NCBI RefSeq assembly: GCF_013141775.1
Contig: NZ_WHOB01000089.1
Span: forward strand, 62,001 to 126,000
Direction: 5' to 3'
Origin: Paenibacillus phytohabitans
GTDB lineage: Bacteria; Bacillota; Bacilli; Paenibacillales; Paenibacillaceae
Length of the DNA stretch: 64,000 bases
A model generated the notes under the pieces. The model was given only the letters and a program-made list of their open reading frames with translations. It was not told the DNA's origin and searched no databases. Shown here piece by piece: positions 40,556 to 49,973 of the stretch (positions are counted from its first letter, which is position 1; every line of letters begins with the position of its first letter). The position numbers and the translations under genes are program-made.

Positions 40556-43500
40556 TTATTCCATTACCGCACGGATGGCGGCAATCTCTCCGCGCCGCAA
40601 TGCCTCGGCATCCCCGCCCCGCAGCAGACCGCCGGCAATCACGCGCTCTTCTCCGCTCCGGAATGCCAGCGTCAGATTCTGAATGACCGCCTTGCTGCCG
40701 CCGAAGGTATCGGCATGACGCGGATTATAATACGTCACTTCTGTACTGCCCAGCAGGGTGAAGGACAGGTTACCCTGCTCATCGAACAGCCAGCCGGGAA
40801 GTGCCGGATTCAGCTGCAGCGTTAACTCGCCGTCTTCCACAGAGAACAGCCGGCTGCCGGCCATCATCGTTCTCCACATGCTCAGGAACTCCGCCGTTGA
40901 GCCGCTCAGCCGGGCAACAAACCCCCTGCCATGCGTTGCAGGATCGGGATTGCCGCCTGTTGAGATGAACGAGGAATTCTCCAGTGTACTGCGACCGTAG
41001 ACCTCAGGGTCAAGGAACGGAATCAGCGAGGTTTTCAGCTCGCTGTAGAATTCGTCGTACAGCCCCGCCTTCAGCAGCTCAAGCAAATATTTGTACGACA
41101 TGTGCAGGAAGTTGGACTCCCGCTCCTGCCAGCCCGGTGTGAAGGCCCGGATGCGGCCGATCTCATGCGATTCTTCTTCCAGCGACACTGAAGTCCGGTA
41201 CATCGATGTAACCGGATCAAAGAGCCCGCTCTGTTTCACTTTGCTGTAGATTCCCTTGGCGGTTTCCTTGCTGTCCAGCGTTTTGAGCCAGCGGGCAGGA
41301 CCTTCCAGGAAATACGGCAGGGCAGTAGCTTCGAACTCTTCGACCAGAGCCTTCGGCAGCCCGTAGCCGCTGATGACCGGCTCTCCGGCTTCATCCGTTA
41401 CAGGCTGGAACCGTGTTGCCTCGAAGCGGAAATAGGTCGGAACCAGTCCGCCGCCAATTCCTACCGCACGCTCAATCCCCTTATCCACCTTACGCAGCCA
41501 TTTGCCCAGTGCCCCGCGGATGACCGCAAGGGAAATTTCGGCGGTCTCGCCTGTAATTCCGAAGCGGATCTCTGCCCGGTAAGCCTCGCGCGCTGAAGCC
41601 ACGCGGTCCCAATACGGGAATTGGGCCAGTGAACCGTCAAGCACTTCAGTTACAGCACGGTTCACCTGCTCAAGCAGCGAAGCCATCTCTAACGGAAGCG
41701 CTACTGTTGAAGGAATATTCGCGCCGCTCTCCAGAGCATCCAGCATGAACACAAGCATCCGCTTGAGTTCAAAGGTCTCGCTCATTCCGGAGCCGACCAG
41801 TCCCGGCAGTCCGTTCATAGCATCATTCCAGCCCGGCTTGTTGCCTTCCATCTCTACCCCCATCCCGTAAGGATCAAGCGTGGCAAATTTGTTCATGGCA
41901 AGCGACAGCATCTTCACAAACAGGCTGGTCCGGTAGATCTCCCCGTGCCCGCCTTGTGTGCGCAGCCACTGGGTATCGCTGGCCTTGCGCTTCAGCTTGT
42001 GCAGCTTCTCTTCATCCTCCAGCAGCGCCCCGAATTGCCGCACCTGCCCGCTGCTGATTACATATTTCTCGCTGCGCGGCAGCACATAAGCCGGGCTGTC
42101 ATAGAACGTATAAGTCTCGTCCCCGAACAGCAGCGCCTCCTGCCGTTCCGGATAAATATCCAGATAACCTTCCACCAGATCAAGATTGTAGGTCCAGTGA
42201 TCGGACCAGAAGCCTTCTCCGAAGGCGGCTTCAATGTTCTGCTGCGACAGGGCAAGCACACCGCTGAGGAATTCCTGCTCACTGATGTTCAAAGCAATAT
42301 TGTGATCCGCAATGTAGTTAATCAGGCTTCCTGGTGTGAAGCGTCCGGCCAGCAGCCGCTCAAATCCGGCATGATGCTCCGCAAGCGCCCCGGCAACCCA
42401 TGCTTTAAGCTTCTCTCCCTCACCCGGCAGAATTTCAAAGCTGGTACCCTGCACGCTAAGCGGATTATAGCCGTCTGCCTGGATCAGACTGTAGAACATT
42501 TTGATGTTGAAGCTGCCCACCTGTGGGTGGAAGAACACATCGCTGCGCCGGTTCTGGTTCATATCACGGAAGTTCCCGTTGCCCTGCGAATAGTATTCAG
42601 GCGCCAGCGAGAAGAAGTTGTAATCCCGTTCCATATCGCCATGCTTGCGCGAGTATAGATGTACAACGAAGCCGTCACCGCCGTTATCAAAAATAAACGG
42701 ATAGCCCCCGCGCAGGAAGTTATCGAGGTAAGACTGGCGGCAATAAGCATCGAACAGCGGCGAGGAGGTATGCGTAGCAATATCCGCCGTTAAATCCTCG
42801 GTCAAACTGGCTGCTTCCAGTGCCTTGGCAGCAAAATAATCTTCCCGGCAGAGCTCAGCCGCCCGATGATTGATTCTGGCAATATCATTTACATGTCCAA
42901 TGATCGTATTCAGCTTCAGCGAAGCTCCCGGTGCAAGTGTTCTGGATACGCCGCTGAAGCCGCACGGCACCTTGTTGGCCGGATATTGGGCCTGTGCAAG
43001 CAGCTCCGCCAGCGGAAGCTTCGCGAAGCGGTCCGGATACGTCAGCGAAGTATTGCCGCCGAAGATTACTTCATAATCTACGACCGGATACAGCTGTTCT
43101 CCTTCCGTTGTGGAGGAGAGATAGAAGTGCCCGCTCTCAATCAGGCTCATTTCCGCATCGTCATTCGTGCTGGAGCGCAGCTTGTAGAACGGAATTCCGT
43201 TCTCCAGGTTATACACATCCATCCAGCTGCGCAGCAGGTTCCCCATCTCTTTGTAGCCCCCGTTCGCTACGCCGAAGGGAAGAACCTCCGGAAGACCGTC
43301 CAGCAGCTCCAGCTCCAGCTCTGTCCCGCTGATATTCTCGATCTCCACCTGCCGGATCAGCGCGGCATAATCGTCACCCGGCAGGTTGAAGTAGTGGACT
43401 GTCGTCTTCAGCCCATGTCCTGCATGTGACTCCTCAATGGTCAGTCCGTTCGGCAGGATCGTCATGATCCGCTTGGCCGCAGGATCAGGGCGTGCCGACT

Positions 43501-43783
43501 GGAACGGCTCATAGACTTCTGCTGTACCCTTCAGCTTGATGAAGGTGCGGAATCCGGTGGAAGCTACATTCTTATACGAAATATTGGCCGGAGAGAACTC
43601 CATAATCGGCGAATTTTTGTCCCGTATTCCGAAGCTGCTGATTCCTTGCCCCCGGTTCACGTAGAACGTCCACATCGGGATCCCCTTCAATCCGGCCAGT
43701 CCGGGCAGGAAGCTGGCGAACGGTTTGCCTTCGTGGAACTGCTCTATGACAAATTTACCTGAATCGAAATAATAATTACTCAT
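40556..43783 (-). CDS. GH94-family glycoside phosphorylase, 1,2-beta-oligoglucan phosphorylase-like
   Basis: A 1075-residue cytoplasmic enzyme of the cellobiose phosphorylase superfamily. An N-terminal beta-sandwich (about 1-330) precedes an (alpha/alpha)6 barrel. KPGWNDAMNGLPGLVGSGMSET carries the general-acid aspartate of GH94. The length and N-terminal sequence fit the roughly 1,080-residue 1,2-beta-oligoglucan phosphorylase group better than the 800-residue cellobiose enzymes. It would split imported beta-glucans with phosphate to give glucose 1-phosphate. AGGAGG is 7 bases before the ATG. It lies between a GH30 gene and the ABC permeases. The exact linkage is inferred. Confidence 0.8.
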   Translation of the reverse strand: MSNYYFDSGKFVIEQFHEGKPFASFLPGLAGLKGIPMWTFYVNRGQGISSFGIRDKNSPIMEFSPANISYKNVASTGFRTFIKLKGTAEVYEPFQSARPDPAAKRIMTILPNGLTIEESHAGHGLKTTVHYFNLPGDDYAALIRQVEIENISGTELELELLDGLPEVLPFGVANGGYKEMGNLLRSWMDVYNLENGIPFYKLRSSTNDDAEMSLIESGHFYLSSTTEGEQLYPVVDYEVIFGGNTSLTYPDRFAKLPLAELLAQAQYPANKVPCGFSGVSRTLAPGASLKLNTIIGHVNDIARINHRAAELCREDYFAAKALEAASLTEDLTADIATHTSSPLFDAYCRQSYLDNFLRGGYPFIFDNGGDGFVVHLYSRKHGDMERDYNFFSLAPEYYSQGNGNFRDMNQNRRSDVFFHPQVGSFNIKMFYSLIQADGYNPLSVQGTSFEILPGEGEKLKAWVAGALAEHHAGFERLLAGRFTPGSLINYIADHNIALNISEQEFLSGVLALSQQNIEAAFGEGFWSDHWTYNLDLVEGYLDIYPERQEALLFGDETYTFYDSPAYVLPRSEKYVISSGQVRQFGALLEDEEKLHKLKRKASDTQWLRTQGGHGEIYRTSLFVKMLSLAMNKFATLDPYGMGVEMEGNKPGWNDAMNGLPGLVGSGMSETFELKRMLVFMLDALESGANIPSTVALPLEMASLLEQVNRAVTEVLDGSLAQFPYWDRVASAREAYRAEIRFGITGETAEISLAVIRGALGKWLRKVDKGIERAVGIGGGLVPTYFRFEATRFQPVTDEAGEPVISGYGLPKALVEEFEATALPYFLEGPARWLKTLDSKETAKGIYSKVKQSGLFDPVTSMYRTSVSLEEESHEIGRIRAFTPGWQERESNFLHMSYKYLLELLKAGLYDEFYSELKTSLIPFLDPEVYGRSTLENSSFISTGGNPDPATHGRGFVARLSGSTAEFLSMWRTMMAGSRLFSVEDGELTLQLNPALPGWLFDEQGNLSFTLLGSTEVTYYNPRHADTFGGSKAVIQNLTLAFRSGEERVIAGGLLRGGDAEALRRGEIAAIRAVME

Positions 43784-43892
43784 AGTTACTCCTCCTAAAA
43801 ATATCAGTGTACGCTTACGAGGCTTCGCTTCAGCTATTGAGCTGTAAGCCTCGGCATTAGGCTGAACTCTCTGTATGATTGCAAATCCTGGG

Positions 43893-44078
43893 TGATTGTA
43901 CTTTATGCATTAGAATTTGTGTTATTGCACCCCCGAGCAGCCTTCTGTTGTATTTCATACAATAGATTTCAGGATTTTCGCCTAAAAATGCCTCTTCCGC
44001 AGGATTCTAATGCACATAGTGCAATTGATCGCTAGTTTCGGCGGAGATAGGAGCAATCTAGTGTACAAAGTGCAACAG
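43893..44078. repeat. Second cluster of dispersed repeat family A
   Basis: Copies of a TGTTGCACTTT-TGCA-TAGAATT-like unit occur at about 43893 and 43946 (plus) and at 44003 and 44053 (minus). They match the tandem units at 30654-30830. The rest of the 496-base gap between the GH30 and GH94 genes shows no gene. Confidence 0.7.
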
Positions 44079-44279
44079 ACGGCTAGGGAGGGGCTTGAAC
44101 TCACTCCGAATCAAACTTTAGCTTACAGCTTCTAACGAGTTTTTCTAACTACTTAACTCCCAGCTTCCGCGCATCTAGCCTACTTACCTGCAAAATCCCA
44201 CCCTCCACCTCCATACTCCAAGCTTCCCGCATGAGTCAACTCTGCCCGCTCTGCGCTTCCTTTCTTCCCCGTCGCAAGC

Positions 44280-45623
44280 TTAACCTTGCGAAATCAGATG
44301 TGTGGCAATGGAATGTGCAGGCAATGTGCACTCAGCGATTTCACCGCCGAAGCCAAGCGTCAGGGAGCGTTCTGCTTCGCTTTCGTTCATCAATACAACA
44401 GCGATGCTGCCGTCCGGATTGAGGAACGCCGCTGACAGCACGCCTTCCGCAGCCGACTGCAGCCCGATCCGCACAGCACCCGGTGCAATGAATTTGCTGA
44501 AATGCCCGATATAATAATACGAGCTGTTATAGTGGACCTCGTCCGTAGCCGTATCCGCAATCACCGGAGCATCGCAGAGATTCCCCACGTGGTTCGGTCC
44601 GCCCGTCTCATCCAGCACCAGATTCCAGTCCAGATAGCCCTCTGTCCAGGCATTCAGATCGCCGATCATATTCCGGCCGTAGCGCTCACCCGTGAACCAT
44701 TCCCCCAGACGCACGCCGCCTTCCTGGCAGCCTTCGGTGAAGAGCACATGCTTATCCGGGAAAAGCTCATGCACCTTCTCCACCTTGTCGAACTCCTCGC
44801 CGCCGTACCAGTGGATTCCGGTTCCCCATACGTACTGCGCTGCTTCCGGATCGGACAGAATCGGAGTCACACGCTCGATCATAATATCGCGGTTATGGTC
44901 CCAGATGACGATATTCACATCGTCCATTCCGGCTTCGCGCATTACCGGGCCGAGGTGGTTTTTGACGAAATCGCGCTCTTCCTCGGCACTATATACACAA
45001 GAGTCCCATACTTGCACTGCTGCCGGCTCGTTCTGCACGGATACTGCCCAGACCGGAATTCCCTCCTTGCGGTAAGCCTCGATGAATTTGGTATAATAGC
45101 GCGCCCAGACTGCAGCATATTCCGGCTTCAGCGAACCGCCGTTATTCATCTCCCCGTTCGTTTTCATCCAGGCCGGCGGGCTCCAAGGTGAAGCCAGCAT
45201 CGTGAAGGGTCCGCCTTTGACCTCCATAGCATCCTTAATGAGCGGCAGGACCCACTGGTGATCATGCGAAATATCGAAGGTCGCAAGCTCCGTATCCTCA
45301 TCCTGCACATAGGTATAGTTGCCGAGCGCGAAGTCACAGCTATGAATATGCACGCGGCCCATAGTGTAATTCAGCCCATCCACCGGGTGAAAATAACGCC
45401 GGATGACCTCTGCCCGTTTCTCCGGACTCATCCGGGATAAGGTATACGCAGCCGCTTCAGTGAAAGCGCCGCCAAAACCAATGATTGTTTGAAACTCCTG
45501 CTCCGGCTGCAGCAGTATATCTGCTGTTGTACCAGGGGTTGCTGCTTTGAACTGAATACCTTCTTTGGAACTCAGACGATCCTCTGTGTCTTTGGCGGTT
45601 ACTACGGTTTGAACGGTTGTCAT
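44280..45623 (-). CDS. Glycoside hydrolase family 30 protein
   Basis: A 447-residue GH30 enzyme (glucosylceramidase/beta-1,6-glucanase-like). IIGFGGAFTEAAAYTLSRMSPEKRAEVIRRYF opens the family barrel; the acid/base glutamate is in VSVQNEPAA and the nucleophile glutamate in VLFTEGCQEGG. A C-terminal beta domain ends SIATHLISQG. No signal peptide is seen, so it works inside the cell on imported glycosides. AAGGAG lies before the ATG. A perfect LacI-type operator is 44 bases upstream. Confidence 0.92.
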   Translation of the reverse strand: MTTVQTVVTAKDTEDRLSSKEGIQFKAATPGTTADILLQPEQEFQTIIGFGGAFTEAAAYTLSRMSPEKRAEVIRRYFHPVDGLNYTMGRVHIHSCDFALGNYTYVQDEDTELATFDISHDHQWVLPLIKDAMEVKGGPFTMLASPWSPPAWMKTNGEMNNGGSLKPEYAAVWARYYTKFIEAYRKEGIPVWAVSVQNEPAAVQVWDSCVYSAEEERDFVKNHLGPVMREAGMDDVNIVIWDHNRDIMIERVTPILSDPEAAQYVWGTGIHWYGGEEFDKVEKVHELFPDKHVLFTEGCQEGGVRLGEWFTGERYGRNMIGDLNAWTEGYLDWNLVLDETGGPNHVGNLCDAPVIADTATDEVHYNSSYYYIGHFSKFIAPGAVRIGLQSAAEGVLSAAFLNPDGSIAVVLMNESEAERSLTLGFGGEIAECTLPAHSIATHLISQG

Positions 45624-45666
45624 GTTGATTCACTCCTTCATCATTTGAACTCGAAATAAAAACGAA

Positions 45667-45690
45667 AAAATCGAAACCGGTTTCGATTTT
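45667..45690. promoter_or_regulatory. Perfect 24-bp palindromic operator for the LacI-family regulator
   Basis: The half-site AAAATCGAAACC (45667-45678) is followed directly by its exact complement (45679-45690), with the central CCGG step typical of LacI-family sites. It lies between the regulator gene stop and the GH30 start. Confidence 0.85.
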
Positions 45691-45724
45691 GCTGAAAAAA
45701 AATGCATTCCGGTTGAACGCACTT

Positions 45725-46741
45725 TTATCTCTTCCCCGGCGGGGCACAGGAATCCCTGACGATGATCTCTACAGGCAGAACCAGCGCCTCCTGATTTGTA
45801 CGCGGGCCGTTCATCGAAGCCAGCAAAAGCTCCGCCGCCCGGGTACCCAGCAGCTCCGTGTTCTGGCGGACGGTGGTCAGTGCAGGGGTAACATATCCCG
45901 CAAGCTCAATATCATCATAACCCATGACTGAAATATCCTCCGGTACAGACAGGCCCTGATCCTTGGCAGCCATCACGGCACCCAGTGCAAGCAAGTCACC
46001 TGAAGCAAACACAGCCGTCGGCCGTTCCGGCAGCTCAAGCAAAGACTTCATTGCGCCGTAGCCGTTCTCCAGAGAGTAGAATGCTCCCTCGGCAACATAT
46101 TCGTCCGGTACCTCAAGCCCCTGCTGCTCCATTGCCGCTCTGTACCCCAGCTCCCGCTGTTTCCCCGGATAGGTGTTCTCTCCGCCGGAAATATGGGCAA
46201 TTCTGCTGTGTCCGAGCGATACCAGATATTCCACTGCCTGCAGCGCACCGGTCATATTATCCGAGCAGACCGTATGCGACAACGCCGTTTCGAAATCGAG
46301 AATCACTGTAGGGATATCACTCTCCAGAAGCTCCCGGAAATACGGGTCTTCATAATCAGAGAGGAACACTACAACCCCATCGACTCCGCGAATCCGGCAG
46401 TTCTCCAGATATCCGCTCTGCTTACCGCCGACATCCTTCGAGATAAACATGAGGGCGTAACCCTTGGCTACGGCAACCTGCTTGAAGCTCTCAATAACCG
46501 CACTGAAGAAAGGATGGCGGATACCCGCTCCCGTATTCTCCACAAACAGCACACCGATCGTCCAGGATTTCTTGGTCGTCAGTGTACGCGCATGCGCATT
46601 AGGAAGATATCCCATTTCCTGGGCGGTACGCAGTATTTCCTGCCGCGTCTTCTCCCGCACGTCAGAGTAGTTATTGAACGCCTTGGATACCGTGGTTGGT
46701 GAATAGCCGGTTCTTTTGGCAATATCGTATATGGTAGTCAC
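45725..46741 (-). CDS. LacI-family transcriptional regulator
   Basis: About 338 residues. The helix-turn-helix and hinge are TTIYDIAKRTGYSPTTVSKAFNNYSDVREKTRQEILRTAQEMGYLPNAHARTL, followed by a periplasmic-binding-like sugar sensor. The GTG at 46741 is preferred because LacI proteins start at M-TTIYDIA and GGGAG lies 10 bases upstream; the TTG at 46765 is the alternative. It is directly upstream of the operator and the GH30 gene, so it most likely represses that gene until the sugar arrives. Confidence 0.9.
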   Translation of the reverse strand: MTTIYDIAKRTGYSPTTVSKAFNNYSDVREKTRQEILRTAQEMGYLPNAHARTLTTKKSWTIGVLFVENTGAGIRHPFFSAVIESFKQVAVAKGYALMFISKDVGGKQSGYLENCRIRGVDGVVVFLSDYEDPYFRELLESDIPTVILDFETALSHTVCSDNMTGALQAVEYLVSLGHSRIAHISGGENTYPGKQRELGYRAAMEQQGLEVPDEYVAEGAFYSLENGYGAMKSLLELPERPTAVFASGDLLALGAVMAAKDQGLSVPEDISVMGYDDIELAGYVTPALTTVRQNTELLGTRAAELLLASMNGPRTNQEALVLPVEIIVRDSCAPPGKR

Positions 46742-46794
46742 TTCCGGTTCACTCCCGCGGCCCAAATGAAAGCCCTTTTATGTTCACTGTCATT

Positions 46795-47277
46795 CTAACT
46801 TCTTTCAGAACGGCCGTCCAGCATAAAATATCTCTGTACCGCAGGCAGCAGCGTAACGATCTGAACCAGCATGCCCAGAGACATGTAGAAAACATGAACA
46901 ATACTGACTGTATCCATCATATACGTCTGCACCATAATCCAGATAATCTGCCCAAAGCCGATATAAAGCGAGAAGCTCCATGCTGCATGCAGCGCCTTAA
47001 ACGGGGTCAGCGCATAGGCCCAAGACCACTGAGGCTGATTGAAAAGACCATAGAGCACCATTAGCGGCAGCAGCCCAAAAATGACCAGCAGCAGAATGCC
47101 GGGAATTGCATAACTGTCAAACGGAGATCTCTCCAGTACGGACGCCGGCATTCCAATCATTTCACCACTGGGATCGGCGAGCAGGACCAGCCCTCCGGCG
47201 ACAGCTCCAAGGCCTAAGAATGCCTGAAGCACAAACAGCAGTCTTACGGCCCCGGGCTTTTTTTCACTAACGGTCAT
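46795..47277 (-). CDS. Four-span membrane protein, unknown function
   Basis: The 160-residue protein has four hydrophobic helices (RLLFVLQAFLGLGAVAGGLVLLA, YAIPGILLLVIFGLLPLMVLYGLF, WSFSLYIGFGQIIWIMVQTY, FYMSLGMLVQIVTLL). GGGGGAAGCTGA precedes the ATG at 47277. I recognise no known domain. It lies upstream of the LacI gene on the same strand but with a separate start. Confidence 0.75.
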   Translation of the reverse strand: MTVSEKKPGAVRLLFVLQAFLGLGAVAGGLVLLADPSGEMIGMPASVLERSPFDSYAIPGILLLVIFGLLPLMVLYGLFNQPQWSWAYALTPFKALHAAWSFSLYIGFGQIIWIMVQTYMMDTVSIVHVFYMSLGMLVQIVTLLPAVQRYFMLDGRSERS

Positions 47278-47535
47278 TCAGCTTCCCCCTATCTGGTTCA
47301 TAATTATTGTATTCCAATACAAGCCTCATCATCGATTTACGGCCTTACTTTGCGAGTTTACGGGTTTTTCCTCAAGACTGCGAAGAAGGATGTCACAGCC
47401 CTGGAGATTTGCGGCTTTTGGCGCATGCTGTGTGAATACCTGTGCTTTACGCTATACTATTATCAAATCAATGAAATCACATAGCGGTATAACGTAAATA
47501 AGTTTCTATTTCAAAATACAGAAGGGATTGGACAG

Positions 47536-48372
47536 TTGCGGCTGAGGGCCGTCCTGCCAAGTATACTTATGACTGAAACTATTCTTCCTCCATCCAAACA
47601 ATGTGCCTATTGCCATCAGCTTAAGCCGCTCTCCGAATTCCGCAGACGGACAGGCAAGCGCTCCAAGGGAATCTCCCGGCGCGGAGCCTGCCGGGAATGC
47701 CGCAAGCTACGCGAAGCAGGGGCTGCGGCTGCGCCGCCGCGTGCAAGCGCGGCACCCGCACTGCCGGAGCGTCCGACCGGCACGGGGACTGCCAAGCGGG
47801 ATAAGACACTGGTCTCGATCTCTGCAGCGGGCTCCGGAGCTGCCAAACCGCCTGCTGCCATGGGCCGTCAGCCTTCCTTGCCCGAACGTGCCAAGGAAGG
47901 CCGCGGCAGCGCGGGTACCTCCGGCCTCAAGGGCAAGGCCCGTCCGCGCAGTGCTGAAACGGGACGCACGATCCCCCAGCAGCGCGGACCGAAGCCCGAT
48001 CCGCAGGATGCCTCTGCGCTCATCCCTTCAGGCAAGGGTATGATTCTGATGCGCGGCCACAGCGACAAAGGCCGGCGCTGGCATCAGGAGATCGATCTTG
48101 CGCTTGCGGTAACGCTTGTCCGGGAGCATGCCGCAGTTGTCGTGAACCGCCGTACAATCCGCCGCTTATACAGCAATAAGGATTTCCGCGCCTATATTCT
48201 GACCCGGGACCAGTATATCTGCTATTTCTGCGGCTTATACGGGGATACCATTGACCATCTGCTGCCCCGTGCCAAGGGCGGGCACACTACGCCGGACAAC
48301 TGTGTCTGCGCCTGCAATTTATGTAATCAGACCAAGGCCGACCAGTATGTAGAGGAATTCATGGGCCGTTAA
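47536..48372 (+). CDS. HNH endonuclease with an N-terminal zinc finger
   Basis: About 278 residues. A Cys4 zinc site (CAYCHQLKPLSEF...ACREC) near residue 25-55 is followed by a low-complexity basic Ala/Pro/Arg/Gly linker (60-160), then a C-terminal HNH nuclease: CYFCGLYGDTIDHLLPRAKGGHTTPDNCVCACNLCNQTKAD. The DH and N of the fold and four cysteines are present. The TTG at 47536 is chosen because AAGGG precedes it by 9 bases; the ATG 11 codons later has no site. No adjacent restriction genes. Target unknown. Confidence 0.8.
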   Translation: MRLRAVLPSILMTETILPPSKQCAYCHQLKPLSEFRRRTGKRSKGISRRGACRECRKLREAGAAAAPPRASAAPALPERPTGTGTAKRDKTLVSISAAGSGAAKPPAAMGRQPSLPERAKEGRGSAGTSGLKGKARPRSAETGRTIPQQRGPKPDPQDASALIPSGKGMILMRGHSDKGRRWHQEIDLALAVTLVREHAAVVVNRRTIRRLYSNKDFRAYILTRDQYICYFCGLYGDTIDHLLPRAKGGHTTPDNCVCACNLCNQTKADQYVEEFMGR

Positions 48373-48482
48373 GCAGGCTCATGATCCTGTATGCAAATCA
48401 AAAAGCGCCTCTTACCCCGGCGGCTGCCCAAGGGACACAGCCGCCCCGGCTCGCGGCGCTTCTTCATTCTTCTGTATATTGC

Positions 48483-48677
48483 TTAGCCTGTAATGTTCTT
48501 GACCCGTCCCACCTGTCCGTCAGTCAGCCGCACTTTGATTCCGTGCGGATGGCGGGGCGAATTGGTCAGGATGTCTTTAACCGCGCCATGTGTGAGTTTG
48601 CCGGTCGCCTGATCCTGCTTCAGTACAATATCAACCTGAAGTCCGGGGCGGATATCCGCTCTAACTTGCCCGTTCAT
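48483..48677 (-). CDS. ywbE: YwbE family protein
   Basis: A 64-residue protein, MNGQVRADIRPGLQVDIVLK...HPHGIKVRLTDGQVGRVKNI, the conserved YwbE family (DUF2196) of unknown function with an RGL/KOW-like beta fold. AAAGGGGAG lies just before the ATG at 48677, so the upstream part of the longer open frame is not used. Confidence 0.92.
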   Translation of the reverse strand: MNGQVRADIRPGLQVDIVLKQDQATGKLTHGAVKDILTNSPRHPHGIKVRLTDGQVGRVKNITG

Positions 48678-48756
48678 GTTCTTCTCCCCTTTCCGGAAGT
48701 ATCTTATATTCTTGTATATAATCAATTTACTATGATCAATAAGGATGATGACAGCT

Positions 48757-49059
48757 ATGGCCTTTGGCATTAACAGAGCAGAACTAGCCCGCTGGAAACA
48801 AGCGGTCTCCGCTGGTGAAATCGCGTTCCTTACGCATTACTGGCTGGACAAGCGGTTTCCTGACATCACCACAGTGACCAAGGTCGGGTGCAGTGATCTC
48901 CCCCGCCTGAGGGAGTGGTGCAGGAAGAACGGTCTTCCGCCGCAATATATTCATAACCGCCAGCCGTTTCCCCACTTCGACCTGATGGGACCGAAGCAGG
49001 AGGAAATCCTCCGGCGTGAGGGGCTGTGGGATCAGCTTGAACGGTTCCGTATGCTATAG
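48757..49059 (+). CDS. Conserved hypothetical protein, YneQ-like
   Basis: A 100-residue soluble protein starting MAFGINRAELARWKQAVSAGEIAFLTHYWLDKRFP, with TTVTKVGCSDL and PHFDLMGPKQEEIL. It resembles the small Bacillus YneQ-type proteins from memory; the function is not known. The ATG at 48757 lies about 11 bases past AAGGA; the ATG at 48745 overlaps that site. Confidence 0.78.
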   Translation: MAFGINRAELARWKQAVSAGEIAFLTHYWLDKRFPDITTVTKVGCSDLPRLREWCRKNGLPPQYIHNRQPFPHFDLMGPKQEEILRREGLWDQLERFRML

Positions 49060-49094
49060 CCCCGCAAATAGCCCCGCCCGAAAGCACCCGCAGA

Positions 49095-49973
49095 TTATTT
49101 CTTGTTCCGTAAATCTTTCATAATCTTGCGGCCGGTTGGTGTCTGGGCCAGTCCGCCCCCTGCCGTCTCGCGGTGCTTCTCGGGCATAGCGGAGCCTACC
49201 TCCAGCATGACCTTGATTACTTCATCGGACGGAATCACACTGCGGACACCGGCCAGTGCCATATCGGCCGCAGCAAGCGCCGTGACGGCACCGAAGCCGT
49301 TACGGACAATACATGGAATCTCCACAAGTCCGCCTACCGGATCACAGATCAGTCCCAGTGTATTCTTGAGTGCCAGTCCTACGGCATGCACGGCTTGCGC
49401 CGGTGTGCCGCCGCGCATTTCAGTCAAGGCCCCTGCCGCCATCCCGATGGCTGAGCCGACCTCGGCCTGACAGCCGCCTTCCGCTCCCGATACAAAAGAA
49501 TTGTTGGCAATAACATACCCGATGGCTCCAGCCGCGAACAGGCCGGTAACCATATAGTCATCGTCCCAGCCGAAGCGCTCCTGACAGCTCAGGAACACCC
49601 CGGGAATGATTCCGCAGGAGCCTGCGGTCGGCGTAGCGATAATCCGTCCCATGGAAGCATTCACTTCCGAAACCGCAAGAGCATACGCCATGGCCTGGCC
49701 GGCAGGACCGCCAAGGCAAGGTTCATCCGCTGCATTGTAAGCAGCCACACGCTGGGCGTCAAGTCCTGTCAGACCGCTGCGTGAGGTGGTGTCTTCATGC
49801 ATGCCGCGGTGCACCGCTTCCTTCATAACGCCGTAATACTGGCTCATGGTAGCGAACTCCTGCTCCTTGGAACGCCCCGACTCCGCGCTCTGCTCCTCAA
49901 GCATCAGAGCGCCGATTCCCAGACCCCGCTCTTCACATAATACAGCCAGCTGGCTGAGTGTTTGAAAATTCAT
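49095..49973 (-). CDS. sdaAA: L-serine dehydratase, alpha subunit
   Basis: A 292-residue subunit of the iron-sulfur serine deaminase that turns L-serine into pyruvate and ammonia. Cluster cysteines appear in GSCGIIPGVFLSCQERFG and LGLICDPVGGLVEIPC, with GGCQAEVGSA between them. Its ATG overlaps the sdaAB stop by 4 bases. Length matches the family. Confidence 0.95.
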   Translation of the reverse strand: MNFQTLSQLAVLCEERGLGIGALMLEEQSAESGRSKEQEFATMSQYYGVMKEAVHRGMHEDTTSRSGLTGLDAQRVAAYNAADEPCLGGPAGQAMAYALAVSEVNASMGRIIATPTAGSCGIIPGVFLSCQERFGWDDDYMVTGLFAAGAIGYVIANNSFVSGAEGGCQAEVGSAIGMAAGALTEMRGGTPAQAVHAVGLALKNTLGLICDPVGGLVEIPCIVRNGFGAVTALAAADMALAGVRSVIPSDEVIKVMLEVGSAMPEKHRETAGGGLAQTPTGRKIMKDLRNKK

